From JBKBKN01 sp046294625 (lineage in GTDB: Bacteria; Bacteroidota; Bacteroidia; M30B66), in contig JBKBKN010000002.1 in the NCBI GenBank assembly GCA_046294625.1, positions 110,923 through 174,922 on the forward strand: a stretch of DNA of 64,000 nt, written 5' to 3'. Within the stretch, counting starts at the first letter, position 1. Each line of letters starts with the position of its first letter. A program made the translations under genes and the position numbers. The notes under the pieces were generated by a model. That model was not told where the DNA came from. It ran no database searches and saw only the letters and a list, made by a program, of their open reading frames with translations. Below, one piece after another: positions 54,956-62,795 of this stretch.

Positions 54956-55467
54956 GGCTTTTGCATCACATTGCCGCATTTTTGGCAAGTGCGTTTTTCA
55001 TCAGATTCATAAAAGCGATCCATCACCGGGGGGAGTTGTTTCACAATATCTTCGAGATGAAAATATTCTTCAAACAGCAAGTTATTGCACGATTCACAAT
55101 ACCACTGAAAACCGTCTTTATCTTCTGGTCTGCGAATCATCTCCATCACCAAGCCCACGGTATTTTCAGGTCTTTGCGGGGAATGTGGCACTTTGGGTGG
55201 AAGTAAAAAGATTTCTCCTTCATTGATGGGAATGTCCACCTGTTTGCCATCTTCAATTATGCGAAGCACCATATTCCCTTCAAGCTGAAAGTAAAACTCT
55301 TCACTTTCGTTGTAGTGGAAATCTTTGCGCTTATTTGGCCCACCTACCACCATTACAATGAAATTTTCGGCTGTTTTATACACTTGTTGATTTCCAACAG
55401 GTGGCTTAAGCAAATGGCGATTCTCATCAATCCATTTTTTAAAGTTGAAAGGTCTTTGTATGGGCAT
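54952..55467 (-). CDS. nbaC: 3-hydroxyanthranilate 3,4-dioxygenase
   Basis: Iron cupin that opens 3-hydroxyanthranilate to ACMS, the substrate of the next gene. The iron ligands His51, Glu57 and His95 and the substrate-binding arginines at 47 and 99 fall at the same numbers as in the Cupriavidus enzyme. The bacterial C-terminal rubredoxin-like site is present as CESC (124-127) and CQKC (161-164). 171 residues. Together with ACMSD it forms a coupled pair. Confidence 0.96.
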   Translation of the reverse strand: MPIQRPFNFKKWIDENRHLLKPPVGNQQVYKTAENFIVMVVGGPNKRKDFHYNESEEFYFQLEGNMVLRIIEDGKQVDIPINEGEIFLLPPKVPHSPQRPENTVGLVMEMIRRPEDKDGFQWYCESCNNLLFEEYFHLEDIVKQLPPVMDRFYESDEKRTCQKCGNVMQKP

Positions 55468-55519
55468 ATCGCGTAATTTGCGTGCAATTTAACAAAATAC
55501 ACCAGTAAACTTTTCAATC

Positions 55520-56308
55520 ATGCAAATCTCACTAATCGGAAAACGAGCTTTGGTATGCGGCAGCAGCCAAGGGATTGGCAAGGCAGCAGCCATTGCTCTT
55601 GCTTTTGCCGGTGCTGATATAACCTTGCTATCACGCAATGAAGATAAATTAAAAGAAGTAAAATCCGAACTCGATACCATACGCCAGGGCAAGCATCACA
55701 TTGTTACAGCAGACTTTTCCTATCCTGAACAGGTTCAAGCGGCTATTGAAAAGTATCTTTCCGAAGGCCATGAAATTGATATACTAATTAATAATACCGG
55801 AGGTCCCCCTTCAGGGCCCATTACAGAAGCAAGTATAGATGCATTTCGTTTGGCATTTGAACAGCATTTAATCAATAATCATTTGCTCACACAGGCTTGT
55901 CTGCCGGGAATGAAACGAAAAAAAAATGGACGAATTATCAATATTATTTCTACATCCGTAAAACAGCCCCTTCCCAATTTAGGCGTTTCGAATACCATTC
56001 GTGCTGCGGTTGGCAATTGGGCTAAAACCATGGCCAATGAGCTTGGCCCATTCGGCATCACCGTAAATAATGTGTTACCCGGCGCCACTGCAACAAGCAG
56101 ATTGGACAATATTTTTGAGAATAAGAGTAAAAAAACAGGGGAATCTATTGAAAAAATTGAACAAGAAATGAAAGCTGAAATTCCGGCAAGGAGATTTGCC
56201 CAGCCTGAAGAAATTGCCGCTGCTGTAGTTTTCCTTGCATCCAATCAGGCGGCCTACATTAATGGCATCAATTTGCCGGTGGATGGTGGAAGAACAGGTA
56301 ATCTTTAA
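55520..56308 (+). CDS. SDR family protein with altered catalytic residues
   Basis: 262 residues with a Rossmann fold: the coenzyme motif is CGSSQGIGKA (residues 13-22), and NNTGG is at 91-95. The catalytic Ser is near 144 (NIIS), but the YxxxK pair is replaced: SNTIR (Ser157 and Arg161) stands where Tyr and Lys are expected. This fits an SDR group annotated as 3-oxoacyl-ACP reductase-like without the normal tetrad. It is divergent from the kynurenine-pathway pair with only 52 nt between them, so a link to that pathway is possible but unproven. Confidence 0.85.
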   Translation: MQISLIGKRALVCGSSQGIGKAAAIALAFAGADITLLSRNEDKLKEVKSELDTIRQGKHHIVTADFSYPEQVQAAIEKYLSEGHEIDILINNTGGPPSGPITEASIDAFRLAFEQHLINNHLLTQACLPGMKRKKNGRIINIISTSVKQPLPNLGVSNTIRAAVGNWAKTMANELGPFGITVNNVLPGATATSRLDNIFENKSKKTGESIEKIEQEMKAEIPARRFAQPEEIAAAVVFLASNQAAYINGINLPVDGGRTGNL

Positions 56309-56403
56309 TGGAATAAATTAGTAGTGAACAAATCCGTTAATCATTTTCTTTGCTTGGAAAAAGAGATGATAATCAAATACTTTCCTTTGCGCCAACATCC
56401 TGA

Positions 56404-57954
56404 ATGAAAGAGCTTTTCCGCAATTTAAAGTTTGACTTACCTGCGTCATTGGTGGTATTCCTTGTTGCCCTGCCTCTTTGCCTTGGCATTGCAATAGCTT
56501 CCGGTGCCGATCCTTTTGCAGGAATCATTTCGGGAATAATTGGCGGGGTCGTAGTTGGTTTGTTGAGCGGTTCACAATTGAGTGTGAGCGGACCGGCTGC
56601 CGGACTCACTGTGATCGTGATGAATGGAATTGCATCAGCAGGAAGTTACGAAATATTCCTGCTATCTGTATTTCTTGCCGGTATTCTTCAACTCATTATG
56701 GGTTTCAGCGGAGCCGGAATGATCGGTGCTTACTTCCCCAATGCTGTTATTAAAGGTATGCTCTCCGCCATCGGATTGATACTCATTCTGAAACAAATTC
56801 CACATGCATTAGGCTCTTCTCAGTTCAAAGATGTGACCGGATTCGTTACCGGAGGTGAACCGGACAACAGAGGATTCGATGCAGATATTTCCAACACATT
56901 TTTAGATATCATTGAAGCATTTGAACAGTTAATTCCGGGTGCATTTATCATCAGTGTGTGCTGTCTTTTCTTAGGCATACTTTGGTCTATTTCGGCATTA
57001 CAAAAGTTTGCATTTTTCAGAATAATACCGGGTCCATTGGTCATGGTTCTTGCAGGAGTTGGTATCAATGAAGGTTTTCAGTTATTTTATCCTGATTTGT
57101 ACCTCCAAGGCGACTTGCTTGTTAGCGTACCGGAAAATGGAATCGAAGGTGTGATGAACCAACTGAAATCGCCTGATTTTTCCTATTTATGGAATCGAAA
57201 AATTTGGGTTTTGGCCATCAGCATAGCTTTGATTGCAAGTCTGGAAACCCTTCTCAGTATTGATGCGGCAGATAAACTCGATCCATTCAGAAGAATTACA
57301 CCACTCAATCGCGAACTCAAAGCTCAGGGTGCAGGAAATATTCTATGTGGTTTGCTCGGGGGAATTCCGCTCACGGCAGTAATTGTGCGATCATCGGCCA
57401 ATATCTCAGCAGGAGGCCGCACCAAAATGTCGGCCATCATGCATGGCTTGTTGCTATTACTTACGGTACTTTATATCCCTGATATATTAAACAGAATTCC
57501 ATATTCAGCTTTGGCTTCGGTATTGTTGATGGTGGGTTTCAAATTGACTACCCCATCTTTATATCTGGAAATATTTCGCAAAGGATGGACAGCATGGGTT
57601 CCTTTTGTTGTCACAATTTTCGCCATCTTGTTTACCGATCTTTTGGTTGGTATAGCAGTGGGTATGGTGGTTGGATTAGGTATTGTTTTAAAACGCAATT
57701 TTACATCAGCGATTTTTCTCGATCAAGATGGCAGTCATTACCGCATCCGATTCAATAAGGAAGTAACCTTTTTGAATAAAGCAAGGCTAAGACGCATTCT
57801 TCGCACCATCCCCAAAAACTCTACTGTTGAAATTACCAACCACGATGGGTATTTTCTCGACGATGACATCTTAGAAACCTTAGATGAATTCGTTACACAC
57901 GCAGGTTTTAGAAATATTGAGGTAAAAATACATGGCATGCACAATTTATCTTAA
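56404..57954 (+). CDS. SulP family inorganic anion transporter
   Basis: 516 residues. The membrane domain of the SLC26/SulP group starts at FDLPASLVVFLVALPLCLGIA and contains QLSVSGPAAGLTVIV and NILCGLLGGIPLTAVIVRSSANI. About 12 to 14 membrane segments are seen. A short C-terminal STAS-like region (TFLNKARLRRILRTIPKNSTVEI) ends the protein. Transport of sulfate, bicarbonate or another anion cannot be separated from sequence alone. No carbonic anhydrase is adjacent. Confidence 0.92.
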   Translation: MKELFRNLKFDLPASLVVFLVALPLCLGIAIASGADPFAGIISGIIGGVVVGLLSGSQLSVSGPAAGLTVIVMNGIASAGSYEIFLLSVFLAGILQLIMGFSGAGMIGAYFPNAVIKGMLSAIGLILILKQIPHALGSSQFKDVTGFVTGGEPDNRGFDADISNTFLDIIEAFEQLIPGAFIISVCCLFLGILWSISALQKFAFFRIIPGPLVMVLAGVGINEGFQLFYPDLYLQGDLLVSVPENGIEGVMNQLKSPDFSYLWNRKIWVLAISIALIASLETLLSIDAADKLDPFRRITPLNRELKAQGAGNILCGLLGGIPLTAVIVRSSANISAGGRTKMSAIMHGLLLLLTVLYIPDILNRIPYSALASVLLMVGFKLTTPSLYLEIFRKGWTAWVPFVVTIFAILFTDLLVGIAVGMVVGLGIVLKRNFTSAIFLDQDGSHYRIRFNKEVTFLNKARLRRILRTIPKNSTVEITNHDGYFLDDDILETLDEFVTHAGFRNIEVKIHGMHNLS

Positions 57955-57982
57955 CTTGTGCTTGTATTTTTAAACTTCTACC

Positions 57983-59638
57983 ATGTCGAAAATCCTACCC
58001 ATTTTTTACTGTGTTGCTCTGTTTATTCAATTTCCATTTTTATCGAAGGCTCAACTCATAAGTGTAGAGTTGATTAGACAAGAATCCAACGCTGATATTT
58101 TACAAATCTTGAATAATTTTGGAGTCCCCCCAAGTTTGATCAATACGCAATATCCGGTGGATATGTATCGTGTGCGGTACTTTACTACTCATCCAGCCGA
58201 CCAACAACCCGTGGAAGCATCAGGAGCTTTGATGATCCCAAGGAACAATTCTTGCCCTACTCCATTAGTAAGCTATCAACACGGAACCGTTTCTAAAAAA
58301 ACAGACGTTCCCTCATTTAATAGTTCTGAAGCAGATATTGGAAAGGTTTTTTCAAGTTGCGGGTATGTAGTTTGTCTGCCTGACTACATTGGCTTAGGCA
58401 CTTCGCCAGGCATGCACCCTTATGTACACGCCAAATCGCAGTCCGATGCTGCACTAGATTTGATGCGAATGGCTCGCTTACTTACTGATAGTTTAGACTT
58501 TGCCTTGAATGATCAACTATTCCTGTTTGGATATTCTCAAGGTGGACACGCTACCATGGGCTTGCACAAAGAGATAGAAGAAAATTATGCGCAAGAATTT
58601 ACGGTGACAGCTTCGGCACCAATGTCTGGACCTTACGACCTAAGTGTAACACAAGCGCAAGTGCTCGTTGCCGATTCACCCTATGCCACACCGGGTTATT
58701 TGCCTTATGTGGTGCTGGGTTATCAGTCTGTGTATGGCAATTTTTATGATGATGTTAGTGAGATATTTATCGCTCCTTACAACGAAACGATTCCGCCACT
58801 GTTTGATGGCACCTACAGTATGGGGTTCATCAATAATCAGGTGCCATCTATTCCAAATCAAATTTTGGTTCCTGAACAACTCGATGATTTCATCAATAAT
58901 CCGGACAACCCGCTACGTTTAGCACTTCAGGCCAATAACGTGTATGACTGGACACCACAAGCCCCTATAAGGATTATGTATTGTGAGGGCGATGATCAGG
59001 TGATTTATCACAATAGTGTGAAAGCTTACAATACGCTTGTGGCCAATGGTGCCACGCAAATCGAACAATTTAACTTCGGAAACTATGACCACGGTGGCTG
59101 TGTTCAATTTTGTTTGTTAAGTGCATATGCTTACTTCCGCGATCGCACAGACCTTTCAAACGGAATGCTGGCCGACCTTGATATTACTCCGGCAAATGGA
59201 AGCAACTCGCAGGATGGAAGTGTGAGTGTGAACATTATTGGTGGTCAACCACCTTACCAATTTCAATGGTTCAATGGCTCAACCAATGACCAAATAAGTG
59301 GCTTGAATCCCGGTAGTTATCCAGTGACCATCACCGATGCCTTAGGCTGTAGTATTCGAATTACGGCTCAAGTGGGAAGTGTAACCGGAATTGATAAACT
59401 TGAGCAGGCAAAGCTTAGACTATTTCCTAATCCTGCAATTGACCAAATCATTATAGAACTTCCTGAAAATGGAGAGTTAAGCATCTATCAAGCCGATGGC
59501 CGATTAAGCTATATAGGAATATTTAACCAACAAAGTCAGGCTATATTAGATTTGCATGGCTTTGCTCCTGGATACTATTTGATTGATTTTCGAAGCTCAA
59601 ATGGAAGCAGAATGCGAAGCAATTTTATTAAACGATAA
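57983..59638 (+). CDS. Alpha/beta hydrolase fused to a T9SS type-A sorting domain
   Basis: 551 residues: signal peptide (to about LSKAQ), then an alpha/beta hydrolase of secreted-lipase type with nucleophile motif GYSQGGHA near residue 180. A candidate acid lies in YCEGDDQVIYHN and a His in YDHGGCVQF. A SprB-type repeat stretch (DITPANGSNSQDGSVSVNIIGG) leads to the sorting domain KLRLFPNPAIDQIIIEL. Likely a secreted lipase or esterase acting on external lipids. The domain order is clear; the substrate is unknown. Confidence 0.9.
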   Translation: MSKILPIFYCVALFIQFPFLSKAQLISVELIRQESNADILQILNNFGVPPSLINTQYPVDMYRVRYFTTHPADQQPVEASGALMIPRNNSCPTPLVSYQHGTVSKKTDVPSFNSSEADIGKVFSSCGYVVCLPDYIGLGTSPGMHPYVHAKSQSDAALDLMRMARLLTDSLDFALNDQLFLFGYSQGGHATMGLHKEIEENYAQEFTVTASAPMSGPYDLSVTQAQVLVADSPYATPGYLPYVVLGYQSVYGNFYDDVSEIFIAPYNETIPPLFDGTYSMGFINNQVPSIPNQILVPEQLDDFINNPDNPLRLALQANNVYDWTPQAPIRIMYCEGDDQVIYHNSVKAYNTLVANGATQIEQFNFGNYDHGGCVQFCLLSAYAYFRDRTDLSNGMLADLDITPANGSNSQDGSVSVNIIGGQPPYQFQWFNGSTNDQISGLNPGSYPVTITDALGCSIRITAQVGSVTGIDKLEQAKLRLFPNPAIDQIIIELPENGELSIYQADGRLSYIGIFNQQSQAILDLHGFAPGYYLIDFRSSNGSRMRSNFIKR

Positions 59639-59667
59639 AATTTTCTGTTGCAAGCGGTTTGATTTTG

Positions 59668-59698
59668 TTTGAAATTTGTGTGTAATTTTATACTTTCG
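59668..59698 (+). promoter_or_regulatory. Promoter of the PspC-like gene
   Basis: TTTG (59668-59671), a 19-nt gap and TACTTTCG (59691-59698; one mismatch to TAnnTTTG). The spacing is ideal for a Bacteroidota promoter. Transcription would begin near 59705, after the GTG at 59701, which supports ATG 59722 as the real start. Confidence 0.5.
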
Positions 59699-59721
59699 TT
59701 GTGATCAATTCACTTAGCAAA

Positions 59722-59940
59722 ATGCTAAAGGTTAAAGACTTATTTGAACAGCAAATTTTCGGCGTATGCACTTGGCTGGGCGATAAGTTGCGGATGAAAA
59801 CTTCGCAAATCAGGCTTTTTTTCATTTATACTTCTTTTCTCACCTTAGGCTCACCTATCATTGTGTATTTACATCTTGCCTTTATCCTGCGCATCAAAGA
59901 ACTCATTCAAAGCAGCAAAACAAGAATTTTTGATTTGTAG
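59722..59940 (+). CDS. PspC domain membrane protein
   Basis: 72 residues from ATG 59722; a GTG at 59701 would lengthen it by 7, but the predicted transcript starts after that codon. The PspC pattern IFGVCTWLGDKLRMKTSQIRLFFIYTSFL then a hydrophobic segment to YLHLAFILRIK is clear. Such proteins take part in envelope-stress responses. No other psp genes are nearby. Confidence 0.85.
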   Translation: MLKVKDLFEQQIFGVCTWLGDKLRMKTSQIRLFFIYTSFLTLGSPIIVYLHLAFILRIKELIQSSKTRIFDL

Positions 59941-60235
59941 CAATTAGAGATTCACGCTGCATTTTTCTCTCCTATTGGGGCTTATTATTGCTAATTATAC
60001 ATCCCAAAATTGAATAAGCAAGTGTTTGTGCTAAAGCGCCAAAACTATGGAAGCTTGATTTAATCACGAAAAAATGGGCATTATCTTGAGCTACATGAAG
60101 CACACAAAGTTCAATTCCAAATTTCAGAAGTCCTATTAACATACTACCTGTTATAATTTAGGGCAACTATTCCCGTTTGGTAGCCATAGGCTTATGAAAT
60201 TTGCAATAGGCCGTGATAAAAGCGAATAGTAGAAT
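59941..60235. other. Gap between the PspC and AsmA-like genes
   Basis: 295 nt without a convincing gene. The minus strand has an open frame of 56 codons (60142 to 59972, beginning MLIGLLKFGIELCVL) with a weak AGGT before it and no recognisable family; I treat it as unsupported. No clean -7 box with a partner was found for the gene at 60236. Confidence 0.5.
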
Positions 60236-62791
60236 ATGAAAATCGGAAACGGAAATGTTTCGACAAAGTTAATCATCAAAAAAATAGCAATCTGGTCAAC
60301 AGTAGCTATAACTACTGCATTCACTTTAAGTCTTTTATTAATTTGGGCATTTGAAGGGAAAATCAAAGCTTTGGCTATAGAAAGCATCAACGAAAAGGTA
60401 AACACTGAAATTAAGGTTGCTTCTATAGACTTAAGCGTTTGGAAACATTTTCCCAATATTTCGGTGGTTTTTAATCATGTGCAAATTGCCAACGCAAAAA
60501 CCTTTAATAAACCCGGTAATTTGCTTGAAGCTGAATCACTTTCCTTGAGTTTTCGTTTTTGGAACCTGTTTGGCTCAGATTATAAGGTCAAGAAATTGTT
60601 TGTAGAAAAAGGCACATTGAATCTATTGCGTAATATTGATGATGAAGTGAATTACATCATTTGGAAACAAGATAGCACCTCAACCAACCAAAAATTCAGT
60701 CTTAAATTTGAGCACTTGCAGTTTGACCGTGTGGTCTTTCGCTATGCCGATCAAACTATGAAAACGGATGCGCGAGCACAAATCAAACGACTCAAGTTAA
60801 AAGGTAAATTGAGTGAAGATATTTTTGACCTTCAAAGCGAAATTCAAGGCCATCTGGAATCTGTGAAAGTGGATGAAACCCACTATTTATCCGATAAAAG
60901 TCTGAATGCGAATTTGCAATTGCAAATTAATACGCAAACAGAAATCATCTCTATTTCACCATCCGAAATAGAAATTGCTGCCCTGCTTCTAAAAACATCA
61001 GGGACATGGATGTATGCCGGAGTTGGCAGTCAGCTGACGCTAAAAATGGAAGGAAAGGATATGGATATTCGCTCCATCCTTTCACTACTGCCATCAGAAA
61101 TGAGTCAGGACCTTACAAAATTTGACAGCGATGGCGATTTTTATTTCAATGCTAATATTGTTGGCAAGCTTAGTAAAGATGAAAACCCTGATATCAAAGC
61201 TGATTTTGGCATTCGCAAAGCAACGATCAAACAAAAGGAACAAAAGATTAACATCCGTAATCTAAATCTGGAAGGCAAATACCACAATGGTAAAAGACGT
61301 AATATCAATAGCAGCTTGATTGACATTAGCCAATTCAGTTTCGAAACGAGCACAGGTCAATCGAAAGGAAGATTCAAAATGGAGAATCTTTCAGAACCAT
61401 TCATCGACTTAAAAGCTGATTTGAACCTGATGATAAGCGAAGTTTATGCTTTTGTGGAAAATGAAAAACTAATTTCCCCCGAAGGAAAATGCAAGGGAAA
61501 CATTGCCGTGAAAGGGAATTTCCAGGAACTCAGCAAAATTGACAAACAAGGGTTTAAAGGTGTGATTGCCAGCGGAAATCTTGAAATTAATCAAGGAGCA
61601 TTTATGCTGAAAGATTCAAATATCCGATACAACAACATCAATGGTCTTATTCAGTTTGAAAACAACAATATCATCGTGAAACAACTCTTGGCCAATGTTT
61701 CCGGAACAGCAATCGAATTGAATGGAAAGCTTGGAAATGTGTTTAGCTTTTTAGCAGGAAATAAACAGCCACTTTACATTGATGCCTACTTAAAAGCAGA
61801 AGAACTCAATCTGGAAAATTTTATCGGGAAAGAATCTAAAAACGGGCAAGAAACTTACGATCTCGAATTCCCTTCGCATATTCATGTTAACCTAAAAACC
61901 AGTATTGATGGCTTTCGTTTTAGAGCATTCACAGCAAAAGATATTCAAGGACAGGCTACCTTGCAGAATGGGGTTTTTGAAACACAAAAACTTAGATTCA
62001 AAACTATGGATGGTGTGGTGGATGCATCGGGCTATGTGAAGCAAATGCCAACCGGTTCATTCCTAATTGATTGCAAAGCTCAATTTGACAAGGTGAATAT
62101 TCGAGAATTGTTTGTCGCTTTCGATAACTTTGGTCAGGAAACCATCACTGCAGCCAATCTGCAAGGAATGCTCACTGCCAATCTTCTTTTTAGGGCATCT
62201 ATGAATTCAGATCTGAACATCAACCAAAACGATGTTTATGCTATTACCGACATCAAAATCATAAATGGTGAATTGATTAATTTTCAACCCTTAAATGCTT
62301 TGTCAAGATTCATCAGTCTTGACGAGCTGAAACACATTCGTTTTTCGGAACTAAAAAATCAGATTGAAATCAAGCAAAGGAAAATATTTATTCCGGCTAT
62401 GGATATTAAATCCAACGCGCTCAATTTGAGCCTTTCAGGTACACATAGTTTCGACAATGATATTGATTATCACATCAATTTATTGCTCAATGAATTGCTT
62501 TCTAAAAAAGCCAAACGAAGTAAAAAAGAGAATACCGAATTTGGCGAAGAATTGGTAGATGGTAGTGGCGGCATGCGTCTTTATCTGTTGATGACCGGCA
62601 AGGCAGACAATCCCAATTTCGTATATGATCGAAAAAGTGCTAGAGAGGCTCGCAAAGAAGTGCGTGTAAAAGAGAAGGAAGAGCTGCGAAATCTTTTGAG
62701 AAAGGAGTTTAAGAAAGAACCTGATAACCCATCAAATCCCCAAAGCAAATCGGGCTCAAACAGAAAAATTGAGATTGAATTTGATGAGTAA
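60236..62791 (+). CDS. AsmA-like family protein
   Basis: 851 residues: one N-terminal membrane anchor (residues ~17-37), then repeated beta-rich segments typical of AsmA/TamB-like lipid-bridge proteins (LEAESLSLSFRFWNLFGSDYKVKKLFVEKG). The AsmA C-terminal module runs near 620-770. The end is a charged helix (SAREARKEVRVKEKEELRNLLRKEF). Family members help phospholipid transport and outer-membrane homeostasis. It converges with the copper ATPase gene, 4 nt between stops. Confidence 0.88.
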   Translation: MKIGNGNVSTKLIIKKIAIWSTVAITTAFTLSLLLIWAFEGKIKALAIESINEKVNTEIKVASIDLSVWKHFPNISVVFNHVQIANAKTFNKPGNLLEAESLSLSFRFWNLFGSDYKVKKLFVEKGTLNLLRNIDDEVNYIIWKQDSTSTNQKFSLKFEHLQFDRVVFRYADQTMKTDARAQIKRLKLKGKLSEDIFDLQSEIQGHLESVKVDETHYLSDKSLNANLQLQINTQTEIISISPSEIEIAALLLKTSGTWMYAGVGSQLTLKMEGKDMDIRSILSLLPSEMSQDLTKFDSDGDFYFNANIVGKLSKDENPDIKADFGIRKATIKQKEQKINIRNLNLEGKYHNGKRRNINSSLIDISQFSFETSTGQSKGRFKMENLSEPFIDLKADLNLMISEVYAFVENEKLISPEGKCKGNIAVKGNFQELSKIDKQGFKGVIASGNLEINQGAFMLKDSNIRYNNINGLIQFENNNIIVKQLLANVSGTAIELNGKLGNVFSFLAGNKQPLYIDAYLKAEELNLENFIGKESKNGQETYDLEFPSHIHVNLKTSIDGFRFRAFTAKDIQGQATLQNGVFETQKLRFKTMDGVVDASGYVKQMPTGSFLIDCKAQFDKVNIRELFVAFDNFGQETITAANLQGMLTANLLFRASMNSDLNINQNDVYAITDIKIINGELINFQPLNALSRFISLDELKHIRFSELKNQIEIKQRKIFIPAMDIKSNALNLSLSGTHSFDNDIDYHINLLLNELLSKKAKRSKKENTEFGEELVDGSGGMRLYLLMTGKADNPNFVYDRKSAREARKEVRVKEKEELRNLLRKEFKKEPDNPSNPQSKSGSNRKIEIEFDE

Positions 62792-62795
62792 GGGT

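Noticed and set aside
59972..60142. 56-codon minus-strand frame between the PspC and AsmA-like genes
   Set aside because: It has no signal peptide, known motif or good ribosome site, and a frame of this size can occur by chance in 295 nt. Conservation in relatives would revive it.
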